The notes under the pieces were generated by a model. That model was not told the DNA's origin. It saw nothing but the letters and a program-made list of their open reading frames with translations, and searched no databases. A program made the translations under genes and the position numbers. From NCBI GenBank assembly GCA_026708185.1, contig JAPOVK010000044.1, positions 54,207-118,206 of the forward strand: a DNA stretch of 64,000 nt. Direction: 5' to 3'. Shown piece after piece: positions 18,748 through 25,918 of the stretch. How positions within the stretch are numbered: the stretch's first letter is position 1; each line of letters starts with the position of its first letter. This stretch comes from Gammaproteobacteria bacterium. GTDB taxonomy: Bacteria > Pseudomonadota > Gammaproteobacteria > Pseudomonadales > Azotimanducaceae.

Positions 18748-19508
18748 CGACGCCGCGCATTTGCGCAGCATTGCTGGTGGCGCTGCATGCTTACGGCGTC
18801 GGTGCGGAAATCGAACGCGAGCCGGACATCACTGTGACCGCGGAGCGCGTCGGCAAGTGGGAGATGTCCTACGAGGACATGGAGTTCGTAGCCCGCGCCA
18901 TCCGCTGCGGGAAGCGGCTCTACGGGGACGGCCGGAAACGAGACGCGTGGCCATACATAAGGATGGGGGCGCGCTACGGGGACATCGACAGCCAGTTCAT
19001 CGCCGCGACCATGCTGAGGATCGGCGAGGACGTCCCGCAAGACGGGGACGCCGCTGTTGGTTGGCTCGGGGTGGCTGCGGAGGGGAACATCAAACCCATG
19101 GCGCAGAAGAGACTGCGCGAAACCAGGGAAGCGCTATGCGGCGGGCGCCGGGATTGCGAGCAGCGCTTCGACGATATCGTCGCCGACTACCGGAACCGCT
19201 ACGGACGCCGCGCCACCGGCATGGCGTGTCGACGCATCAAGGGCACGCGAGGACTGTCGCTGCGCATCAATCGAGGACACAGACGGGTAGACTGCGGATT
19301 CGCCAGGCTGCTGTATTCGTCCGGGGTTCTCGCGGATGCGGAACTGGAAGCGGCTATGGGTGGTGCCGCTCCGGACCCGGGCCAGATCGGCACGGTGCGC
19401 CCCGCGTTAGCTACCGCCTATCCCGGCAGGCTCACATTCGCCGTGCGCAACTTCGACGGCCCGGGCAAAAGGCAGATGCGTTGCCCGGACCTGGGTAGTG
19501 GCGGCTGA
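18744..19508 (+). CDS. Secreted Sel1-like repeat protein
   Basis: Translation from the GTG at 18744, inside the GTGA overlap with the amidohydrolase stop, gives 254 residues. An N-terminal hydrophobic stretch ending YGVGA looks like a signal peptide. The middle holds short helical repeats (AWPYIRMGARYGDIDSQFIAATMLRIGEDVPQ-like, then AAVGWLGVAAEGNIKPMAQ) that resemble Sel1 repeats. Several Cys residues in the second half could form disulfides. I do not recognise a specific family. It is probably periplasmic and co-translated with the amidohydrolase. Confidence 0.7.
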   Translation: MTTPRICAALLVALHAYGVGAEIEREPDITVTAERVGKWEMSYEDMEFVARAIRCGKRLYGDGRKRDAWPYIRMGARYGDIDSQFIAATMLRIGEDVPQDGDAAVGWLGVAAEGNIKPMAQKRLRETREALCGGRRDCEQRFDDIVADYRNRYGRRATGMACRRIKGTRGLSLRINRGHRRVDCGFARLLYSSGVLADAELEAAMGGAAPDPGQIGTVRPALATAYPGRLTFAVRNFDGPGKRQMRCPDLGSGG

Positions 19509-19512
19509 GCGA

Positions 19513-19540
19513 AAGACACCACCCGTCACGCGCCTATAAT
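19513..19540 (+). promoter_or_regulatory. Candidate promoter for the TauD-like gene, leaderless geometry
   Basis: A perfect TATAAT at 19535-19540 lies 16 bp after AAGACA (19513-19518), which matches the -35 consensus at 4 of 6 bases. The start codon at 19547 is only 6 nt after the -10 hexamer, so transcription would begin at or next to the ATG. Confidence 0.55.
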
Positions 19541-19546
19541 CAGGGC

Positions 19547-20365
19547 ATGAACGTTGAACCGCTGACCCCTGTGATTGGCGCCGAGGTCCATGGCCTCGAC
19601 CTCGCCACCCTGGACGAGGCGAAGTTCGCCGAAGTGGAAGCGGCGCTTCTGGACCACCAGGTGTTGTTCTTCCGCGATCAGGAAATGGACATCGACCAGC
19701 ACAAGGCGCTCGGGAGACTCTTCGGTCCGTTGCACATCCATCCGAGCGCACCGCCCGGCGCGCCGGGTCATCCCGAGATCCTCAAGGTCCATGCCGACGA
19801 GAACACGAAACGCACGGCGGGCGATGGGTGGCATTCGGACGTGAGTTGCGATCCTGAACCGCCGATGCTCTCGATCCTCAAGCTGCACACGCTTCCGTGC
19901 GGGGGCGGGGGAGACACGCTGTTCTCAAGTATGTACGCCGCGTACGACGCCCTGTCGAGTGCCATGCAGACCTACTTGGCCGGCCTCACGGCGATCCATG
20001 ACGGCGGACCGAACTACCGCGACCGCAATCGGCGCATCGGCTTCGACGACAGCGACCGCGTCTATCCGCGCGCCGAGCATCCCGTCATTCGCAGGCACCC
20101 GCGTACGGGCCGCAAAGGCATCTACGTTAATTCGGTGTTTACCACCGAACTATGCGGCGTGCCGAAGGCCGAAGGCGAGGCGATCCTCGCGTTCCTCTAC
20201 GCGCACATTGCCAGGCCCCAGTTCCAGTGCCGGTTCCGCTGGCGCGAGAACTCGGTCGCCATGTGGGACAACCGGTGCGTGCAGCATATGGCGATGTGGG
20301 ACTACTACCCGGAGACGCGAAGCGGGCTGCGTGTCACCGTTAGGGGCGACCGCCCGTTCCATTGA
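19547..20365 (+). CDS. TauD/TfdA-family Fe(II)/2-oxoglutarate dioxygenase
   Basis: The 272-residue protein has the family layout: GAEVHGLDLATLDEA near 10-24, VLFFRDQEMD near 39-48, the metal site H-x-D in GWHSD near 95, the distal His in RCVQHMAMWDYY near 247, and the 2-oxoglutarate-binding Arg in SGLRVTVRGDRP. It should hydroxylate a small acid or sulfonate with release of CO2 and succinate. The gene stands alone, preceded by a strong -10 box and without a Shine-Dalgarno sequence, and converges with the thioredoxin-like gene. Confidence 0.9.
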   Translation: MNVEPLTPVIGAEVHGLDLATLDEAKFAEVEAALLDHQVLFFRDQEMDIDQHKALGRLFGPLHIHPSAPPGAPGHPEILKVHADENTKRTAGDGWHSDVSCDPEPPMLSILKLHTLPCGGGGDTLFSSMYAAYDALSSAMQTYLAGLTAIHDGGPNYRDRNRRIGFDDSDRVYPRAEHPVIRRHPRTGRKGIYVNSVFTTELCGVPKAEGEAILAFLYAHIARPQFQCRFRWRENSVAMWDNRCVQHMAMWDYYPETRSGLRVTVRGDRPFH

Positions 20366-20415
20366 TCGAAGTTCCCAGGGCTTTCTGTTCGCGCCCAGGC
20401 GTGATCCCGGCCGCA

Positions 20416-20937
20416 CTACTTGTGCCGGTTCAGTAGCCGCAGCAGCTTCTTCTCGGAGTAGCGGCCTTTCTTGACCAGCCCGCCCATGTCGCGAGAGATT
20501 AGCCGGTTGCCGTCGCTGTCGAGAATGACGAGGTGGGGATACGCCTTGGCGCGGATGTTGACGTACGAAGCACCGTACTGGGGCTGTTTGCGCGGCTTGA
20601 ACCGGATTCCCGGCGACCCGGAGTCGCAATACACCTTGGCGATGAGATAGTGTTCCTCGAGCACGTCGATGAGCTTCTCTGACCGGTCGATGTCGTCCTC
20701 CAGCACCTTGCACCAGCCGCACCAGTCGCCGCCGAGGACCAGGAGCACTCGTTTGTTCTCGGCGGCGGCACGCTCCATCGCGTCGGAGATAAGCGCCCCG
20801 GTGTCGCGCCGGGGGTCGTAGTCCGATACGAGGTAGAAATCCTGCCCGCCGGCTAGCGCGTCGGGGACGAGCATGACCGCGACGAGGACGACGGGGAAGG
20901 TGATTCGAAGGTGACGCCGATACGCGAGATCGAACAT
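20416..20937 (-). CDS. Exported thioredoxin-fold protein with CGWC site
   Basis: From ATG 20937 (AGGA 8 nt upstream) the product is 173 residues. Residues 1-30 form a signal or anchor segment (ITFPVVLVAVMLVPDALAGG). The thioredoxin-type redox motif GDWCGWCK follows near residue 70, and a cis-Pro loop is probably KAYPHLVILD near 131-140. The Cys-x-x-Cys suggests disulfide exchange or thiol reduction in the periplasm. No partner gene is adjacent, since it converges with the TauD gene and is divergent from the AbrB-Doc pair. Confidence 0.83.
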   Translation of the reverse strand: MFDLAYRRHLRITFPVVLVAVMLVPDALAGGQDFYLVSDYDPRRDTGALISDAMERAAAENKRVLLVLGGDWCGWCKVLEDDIDRSEKLIDVLEEHYLIAKVYCDSGSPGIRFKPRKQPQYGASYVNIRAKAYPHLVILDSDGNRLISRDMGGLVKKGRYSEKKLLRLLNRHK

Positions 20938-20970
20938 GGATTGAATCCTAGCAAACGACGCGCTCAACGA

Positions 20971-21014
20971 TTGGGACCCCGGCGCGATGCTTGCTATATA
21001 ATCGTTGTTATATA
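20971..21014 (+). promoter_or_regulatory. Promoter and palindromic operator of the AbrB-Doc module
   Basis: TTGGGA (20971-20976) and TATATA (20995-21000) are 18 bp apart. Overlapping the -10 is the inverted repeat TATATAA-tcgttg-TTATATA (20995-21014) with perfect 7-bp arms. A palindrome at this place is what an autoregulating antitoxin would bind. GGAGG then precedes the antitoxin ATG. Confidence 0.65.
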
Positions 21015-21029
21015 GACGGAGGCAGTCCC

Positions 21030-21257
21030 ATGCACTCTTTGAAGATCACAACCGTGGGCGCATCGGCGGGGGTCATTCTGAACAAGGAGGTCATGGCGCA
21101 TCTGAAGGTTCGCAAGGGAGATACCCTCTATCTGACCGAGGCGCCCGACGGCGGGTATCGCCTGACGCCCTACGATCCCGACTTCGCACGGCAGATGGCG
21201 CTAGCCGAGGACATCATGCATGACGACCGCGAGGTCCTGCGGGCCTTGGCGCGGTGA
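21030..21257 (+). CDS. AbrB/MazE-type antitoxin
   Basis: The 75-residue protein starts at ATG 21030 after GGAGG and carries the swapped-hairpin AbrB signature (ITTVGASAGVILNKEVMAHL, then VRKGDTLYLTEA). The C-terminal tail should neutralise the toxin. Its stop overlaps the Doc start (GTGA), which keeps antitoxin made first. It is expected to bind the palindrome just upstream and repress the pair together with the toxin. Confidence 0.88.
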   Translation: MHSLKITTVGASAGVILNKEVMAHLKVRKGDTLYLTEAPDGGYRLTPYDPDFARQMALAEDIMHDDREVLRALAR

Positions 21258-21655
21258 CACCATCCGCCGCTGACTGGCGGTGGATCCGTGTCGATGTGGT
21301 CTACGCCGTCCATGGTCGTCAGCTCGCTGAGCACGGCGGCACGGAGGGTGTCCTTGACGCTGGACGGATTGATGCCGCACTCGCGCGGCCGGCCAATGTG
21401 GCTCACTATGGTGATCCTGACGCGGCGGACTTGGCCGCCGCCTACGCGTTTGGTCTGGCGAGGAACCACGGCTTTGTCGATGGCAACAAGCGTGTCGCGT
21501 GGTTGGCTGCTCGGTTGTTTCTTGCTGACAACGGGTTTGGGCTTGAGTTCGATCCCGTCGACGCCATCCGGCTGATCGAAGGCGTGGCGAGCGGCGTGAT
21601 CTCAGAGCCTGACTTGGCTGACTGGTTTCGGCAGCGGCTCTCGCGTCAGCGCTGA
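21254..21655 (+). CDS. Doc-family (death-on-curing) Fic-fold toxin
   Basis: The 133-residue protein has the Doc form of the Fic motif, HGFVDGNKRVAW near residues 74-85, including the His, Asp, Asn and Lys/Arg positions used for phosphoryl transfer. Family members inactivate EF-Tu by phosphorylation and halt translation. It starts at a GTG overlapping the antitoxin stop. Its 3' end overlaps that of the convergent sulfatase gene by 10 nt. The motif appears intact, so the toxin is probably active. Confidence 0.9.
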   Translation: MTPSAADWRWIRVDVVYAVHGRQLAEHGGTEGVLDAGRIDAALARPANVAHYGDPDAADLAAAYAFGLARNHGFVDGNKRVAWLAARLFLADNGFGLEFDPVDAIRLIEGVASGVISEPDLADWFRQRLSRQR

Positions 21656-23091
21656 GATGGGAACTTCCTCGGATCCCGCGCCAATGGCACGGTGTCGGAC
21701 GTTCTCATGAACCAGTCGAGCATGGCTCGTTCGAGGTCTGCCTTCGTTTCTCGCATGCCCGGTTCGTCGATGAGGTTGCGGAGCTCCTGCGGGTCTTTGC
21801 CGAGGTCGTAGAGTTCGTCCTGGCCCGACGTGCGTCGAATCAGCTTGTGGTTGAGACTCCGGACCATCGTGGCCCGGCATACGCTTTCCGGCACCTCCTG
21901 TTGCTGCAGGCTCTTCGGATAGTAGATTCCGTCGACAGAGGGATCGTTCTTGATCCACTGTCCCTCGAAGGCGTGTGGTTCTGAAGCGTCGTAGCCACCC
22001 TCCGCGAAAACCAGCCTGTCGCGTTGCTCGGGCTCGCCCGCCAGTTGTGGAACGAACGACTTGGCGAAGTGCGTGTGTTCGATGGGGAGTCCAGCTAGCT
22101 CCATGACCGACGCCATCAGATCGAACATCTCGACCTGACCTTCCACGACATGCCCCGCCTTCTTACCCGGTGCCTTGACCAGGAGCGGTACACGCGTCAA
22201 TGGATCGCTGTAGTCGCTCGGCCATTTCTCGACTAAACCGTAGTCGCCGGCCCAGTCTCCGTGGTCGGATGAGACGATCAGGACGGTGTTCTCGAAGAGC
22301 CCTTCTTCCTCCATCACGGCCATCAATTCGCCGAGCAGCCAATCCGTGTAGCTGATCATGCCGAGGTAGACCGCATTCAGCTTCCTGAAGAAGTCGTCGG
22401 ACAGTTCGTCCAGACGCCGGTATTTCCTGATCAGTCGATGGAAATCGGGTTTCTTGTCGAGACCCGGCGGCCTTAAGTCGGGGATTTTCTTGGGGTCGTA
22501 CAGGGAATAGAAGTCCGGATGCGTTGTATAGGATGGATGTGGTTGTAGAAGAGGCAGAAAGAGGAAGAAAGGCTTGGAGCCTTCCTGACGACTCTTCAGG
22601 AAGTCGATTCCCGCCTTCACCTTGATGTAGTCCCCGACCTCGTCGTGTTCACAATCCAACGGCTGGAAATCGAAGCTGTAGTATTCCTTGTCGCTTAGTT
22701 GATATGGGTTCCTTCTTTGTGCGCCTTGGGGTTCGCGGAATTCCTTGATACAGAACAGACTTTCGCGGGCGAGAAGGTCGTTTTTGCCAAACCAATGGAT
22801 GTCGTACCCGCCTTCGTATAGATACTTGAACAGGTGCGGTTCGTGTGGCCTGAGTAGATGCCAGTTGGAGCGATGGCCCATGCAATGCGGATAAAGCCCG
22901 GACATCATGGAGGTTCGGGACGGCACGCATTGCGCGTTCTGCACATGACATTGGTCGAAGCGTACGCCTTCGTCCGCTAGGCGGTCGTAGTTCGGGGTCT
23001 TGATCAGCGGGTGACCGTAGCAGGCCAAGCTCTCGGCGCGCATTTCGTCGGGTTGGAAGAAGACGAAGTTCGGGTGTTCGGGTGTGGCCAT
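21646..23091 (-). CDS. Sulfatase (alkaline-phosphatase superfamily)
   Basis: From ATG 23091 (MATPEHPNFVFFQPDEMR) the protein is 481 residues. The formylglycine motif C-x-P-S-R is seen as QCVPSRTSMMSGLYP near 61-75, metal ligands in FFQPDEMR and VSSDHGDW near 274-281. It would hydrolyse a sulfate ester (or phosphonate) after Cys conversion to formylglycine, so a maturase is needed elsewhere in the genome. No signal peptide is visible. The upstream open extension of 106 codons overlaps the esterase and is rejected. The esterase gene lies 5 nt upstream, so both are likely one transcript. Confidence 0.9.
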   Translation of the reverse strand: MATPEHPNFVFFQPDEMRAESLACYGHPLIKTPNYDRLADEGVRFDQCHVQNAQCVPSRTSMMSGLYPHCMGHRSNWHLLRPHEPHLFKYLYEGGYDIHWFGKNDLLARESLFCIKEFREPQGAQRRNPYQLSDKEYYSFDFQPLDCEHDEVGDYIKVKAGIDFLKSRQEGSKPFFLFLPLLQPHPSYTTHPDFYSLYDPKKIPDLRPPGLDKKPDFHRLIRKYRRLDELSDDFFRKLNAVYLGMISYTDWLLGELMAVMEEEGLFENTVLIVSSDHGDWAGDYGLVEKWPSDYSDPLTRVPLLVKAPGKKAGHVVEGQVEMFDLMASVMELAGLPIEHTHFAKSFVPQLAGEPEQRDRLVFAEGGYDASEPHAFEGQWIKNDPSVDGIYYPKSLQQQEVPESVCRATMVRSLNHKLIRRTSGQDELYDLGKDPQELRNLIDEPGMRETKADLERAMLDWFMRTSDTVPLARDPRKFPSQR

Positions 23092-23096
23092 GCGCG

Positions 23097-24239
23097 CTAC
23101 CCGCGCCGTCGACCCGTGATCGAGTAATCGATCACAGGATCGGTTCCGCAGCTCAATGCGCCCTCGAAGGTGTCCCCGGCCACCTTCAACCAGGTCTCCA
23201 TCGTGCGCACCGATCCCTTGCCCCAATGCTGCTGCGACTGCGGCGCCACGTAATCGTAGCTGAGTATGCTGTCGTCGAAACCGACGCGCGTGACCTCGAT
23301 CGTGCCGTCCACGTCGTCGAGGAGGGTCGCGTCGAGACCATCCGAGACTCGAGAGATGGTGAGTACACCGTGGCGTACGGCCCCGTTGGCGTTGGTTACA
23401 ACGTCCCACGTCCCGGCGACGGAGTTCGGGCTAGGCGGAACGCCTTTCACGCCGGGAAAGTCGCGCCACAGCCATCGCAGTGTATCGGGGAAGATCTCGC
23501 CGCCGTGTGTCAGGTCGTGCCCGCCCGCCCCCAACTCGAACCGATAGTCGTAGCGCGCGAACATTAGCGCGGACGCCATGGTCATGTTCGCGAGCGTCCA
23601 GCTTCCTTCGGCGAGGTTGATGTCGTTCTGCCCGTCCTGCAGGAAAACGCGTAAGGGTTTGGGGCTCCCGCGGGTCTGACGGATCAGGTACGGGTACTCC
23701 GAACCGCCTCGAAGCCTGGTGAAACTGCCGATGTGACTGATGACCTTGCTGAAGGCGTCGGGCCGTTCCCAGGCGACGGTGAACGCACACAGGCCTCCGT
23801 CGCTCATCCCGCAGATCGCCCGCCCTGCGGGCTCGTCGACCAAGTTGTGGCTCTTGCCGACTTCAGCAAGGATCTCGTCGAGAAGGAACCGTGCGTAAGT
23901 GTCGTCGAGCGGAACGTACTGCGCCTGTCGTTGGTCGTAGATCTCCTCCTTCGCGCCCGGATTCACGAATACGCCGATGGTCACCGGGATCTCACCCTTG
24001 TGGATCAGGTTGTCGAAAACGATCGGTGCCCGCACGGGCCCCGTTGGGTCGAGGTAGGCTTGGCCATCCTGGAACACGGTCACGCAGGCGGGCTCGGCGG
24101 CCGTGTACTGCGCGGGGACGTAGACCCAATAGTGGTGGGTCGCGCCGGGGTAGATGCGGCTGGATGCCCAAGTGTTCTTCGTCACCGTGCCGGTTGGCAC
24201 GCCCACTTGGGGCGATGAGTCCGGGTCTGGCCTTTGCAT
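23097..24239 (-). CDS. Putative esterase (Fes/EstD-like alpha/beta hydrolase)
   Basis: The 380-residue protein has an alpha/beta-hydrolase fold with the nucleophile elbow G-M-S-D-G-G near 145-150, preceded by VTVFQDGQAYLDP near 53-65 and followed by LRVFLQDGQNDIN and a His in AGGHDLTHGG. The last about 100 residues form a separate beta-rich domain (GTWDVVTNANGAVRHG onward). Such enzymes cleave esters, in some cases enterobactin or acetyl-xylan types. It precedes the sulfatase by 5 nt and follows a carboxymuconolactone decarboxylase gene, suggesting degradation of a sulfated or esterified compound; this is inference. Confidence 0.82.
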   Translation of the reverse strand: MQRPDPDSSPQVGVPTGTVTKNTWASSRIYPGATHHYWVYVPAQYTAAEPACVTVFQDGQAYLDPTGPVRAPIVFDNLIHKGEIPVTIGVFVNPGAKEEIYDQRQAQYVPLDDTYARFLLDEILAEVGKSHNLVDEPAGRAICGMSDGGLCAFTVAWERPDAFSKVISHIGSFTRLRGGSEYPYLIRQTRGSPKPLRVFLQDGQNDINLAEGSWTLANMTMASALMFARYDYRFELGAGGHDLTHGGEIFPDTLRWLWRDFPGVKGVPPSPNSVAGTWDVVTNANGAVRHGVLTISRVSDGLDATLLDDVDGTIEVTRVGFDDSILSYDYVAPQSQQHWGKGSVRTMETWLKVAGDTFEGALSCGTDPVIDYSITGRRRG

Positions 24240-24252
24240 TTCGACGCCTATC

Positions 24253-25059
24253 TCACGGTTCGCCGCAGGCCGCCTTCGCGGCGCGCATGGCGTCGACGGC
24301 GCGGGGGAACCCGATGTACAGGCACAGGTGCGTCATGACCTCTTCGATCTCGTCCGCGCTGAGGCCATGGTTCAACCCCCCGCGCACGTGAAAGCCCAGT
24401 TCGGCCTCTTGTCCCAGCGTCGCGAGAATCGCGATGACCACCAGCGAGCGATCCCGGCGCTTAAGCTGCGGCCGAGACCAGATCTCGCCGAAGGCCCACT
24501 TCATTGCCCAATCGCTCAAGCCCCCGAGGCGTGGCCGAAGCGCCTCGAGATCCGCCTTGGGGTCGGGGTCGGCACGCCCACCGGTGAGCGAGGCCCGAAC
24601 ATCGGCGGCACGTGTGAGTCGCTCGCCATCGGACAGGTGCTCGGCCGGTTCTCGACCCTCGATCCGCTGTACCCCTTCCGCTTCGCGGAACGCCGCATCC
24701 ATGCGCCGACTGGCCGCCATCGCCGCAGGGAAACCCGCGTAGGCCGCTATATGGAGATTGATCTCCTCGATCTCCGTGCGGCTGAGGCCGTGGCGCAGCC
24801 CGATGCGGGTGTGCAGTTCGAGTTCCTCGGCACGCGATTGCGCCGCCAGCACCGCGATGATCATCAGGCTGCGGTCGCGCCGCGAGAGCTGCGGACGATC
24901 CCACATCTCACCCACCGCGGCGAATGCGAATGTGCCGAGCGCTCCCAGGCGCCGCTCCATGGATGCGAGTACGCGCTCTGGCTCCGCGTCCGGTACGAAG
25001 CGTGTATAGGTCGCGAACGCGTGTTCGAGGCGGTCGTCCCAGCTTGCGTCGTCCGTCAT
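24253..25059 (-). CDS. Carboxymuconolactone decarboxylase-family protein, two tandem domains
   Basis: Two similar halves are visible in 268 residues: WDRPQLSRRDRSLMIIAVLAA near 53-73 with EELELHTRIGLRHGLSRTE, and WSRPQLKRRDRSLVVIAILAT near 193-213 with AELGFHVRGGLNHGLSADE. Each is a CMD helical unit. Unlike AhpD neither shows a Cys-x-x-Cys, so a lyase or binding role is more likely than peroxidase. It is first in the run with the esterase (13 nt) and sulfatase, and is divergent from a small hypothetical gene. Confidence 0.85.
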   Translation of the reverse strand: MTDDASWDDRLEHAFATYTRFVPDAEPERVLASMERRLGALGTFAFAAVGEMWDRPQLSRRDRSLMIIAVLAAQSRAEELELHTRIGLRHGLSRTEIEEINLHIAAYAGFPAAMAASRRMDAAFREAEGVQRIEGREPAEHLSDGERLTRAADVRASLTGGRADPDPKADLEALRPRLGGLSDWAMKWAFGEIWSRPQLKRRDRSLVVIAILATLGQEAELGFHVRGGLNHGLSADEIEEVMTHLCLYIGFPRAVDAMRAAKAACGEP

Positions 25060-25175
25060 GGTGCCTTGCTGCCGTTGTTGTACCGTGGGATCGGATCGTA
25101 ACCGCTAGGGGCTTAAGGAGTTTGACTCGCGGTGGGGTTCCGCGACAATGCGTCACGGTTCTTGACGTGAGCGCC

Positions 25176-25460
25176 ATGGCCGACGCGAGCTTGAGCGGGT
25201 TGGGATTTACCTATGGGCCGGTCGTGTTCCGGACCGACCAACGACGCGATGTCCGACGGGCGTGCTTCCGTGTTCGCAAGGTCCTCGAGGGCCTGGTCCA
25301 CGACACCGTTGCCTTGGAAGGCAACCCGTTCACGTTGGAGTTCAACGAGGCGATGATCCGCTTCTACGACAGCCAGGACGGGACGGAGAAGATGCGTTTC
25401 ATGGCCGGGTGTTCGCTGGATCCGCAGTTGCGGACCGACGTTGAAGAAGGGGCGAAATGA
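25176..25460 (+). CDS. Hypothetical protein (94 aa) coupled to DUF1801 gene
   Basis: I do not recognise this protein. The start is placed at ATG 25176 (MADASLSGLGF); a GTG three codons upstream is possible. It is mixed alpha/beta without signal or membrane segment, with a RRDVRRACFRVRKVLEGLVHD helix near 22-42. Its stop overlaps the next start (ATGA), so it is probably made with the DUF1801 protein. Codon use fits a real gene. Confidence 0.6.
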   Translation: MADASLSGLGFTYGPVVFRTDQRRDVRRACFRVRKVLEGLVHDTVALEGNPFTLEFNEAMIRFYDSQDGTEKMRFMAGCSLDPQLRTDVEEGAK

Positions 25461-25909
25461 CCAACCGGCCTGCTAGGACGTCAACGAAGCCCGCGGATGG
25501 CAGGCCGCGTCTGCTCAGTGGCGGCAATCCACAGATTCCCAAGGGCGACGGCGACGCCCCGGTGCAGGCCTATATCGCCGCCATGCCGGATTGGAAACGC
25601 GACCTAGGCCGCCTCCTGGACGCGCTCATCGAGCGCACCGTGCCGGATGTGCAGAAATGCGTGAGGTGGAACTCGCCCTTCTACGGCGTTGAGGGCCAGG
25701 GCTGGTTCGTGAGCTATCACGTCTTCACGCGGTATGTGAAGGTGACCTTCTTCCGCGGCTCGTCGCTGCAACCGCTTCCGCCGGGTGTCGGCAAAGGCAA
25801 GGACCAGGATTCGCGCTGGGTCGACATCCACGAGGGCGAACTCGACGAGGCGCAGATGGCGAGTTGGGTCCGCCAAGCGGCGGCGTTGCCCGGGTGGGAT
25901 CTGACCTGA
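25457..25909 (+). CDS. DUF1801-domain protein
   Basis: The 150-residue product contains the YdhG-like DUF1801 fold: VQAYIAAMPDWKRDLGRLLDALIE near 36-59, CVRWNSPFYGVEGQGWFVSYHVFTRYVKVTFF near 68-99. The family is of unknown activity, often near transport or stress genes. It begins in an ATGA overlap with the preceding small gene. The 30 N-terminal residues are Pro/Arg rich and probably disordered. No catalytic residues are known to check. Confidence 0.82.
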   Translation: MTNRPARTSTKPADGRPRLLSGGNPQIPKGDGDAPVQAYIAAMPDWKRDLGRLLDALIERTVPDVQKCVRWNSPFYGVEGQGWFVSYHVFTRYVKVTFFRGSSLQPLPPGVGKGKDQDSRWVDIHEGELDEAQMASWVRQAAALPGWDLT

Positions 25910-25918
25910 CCAGGTGCG

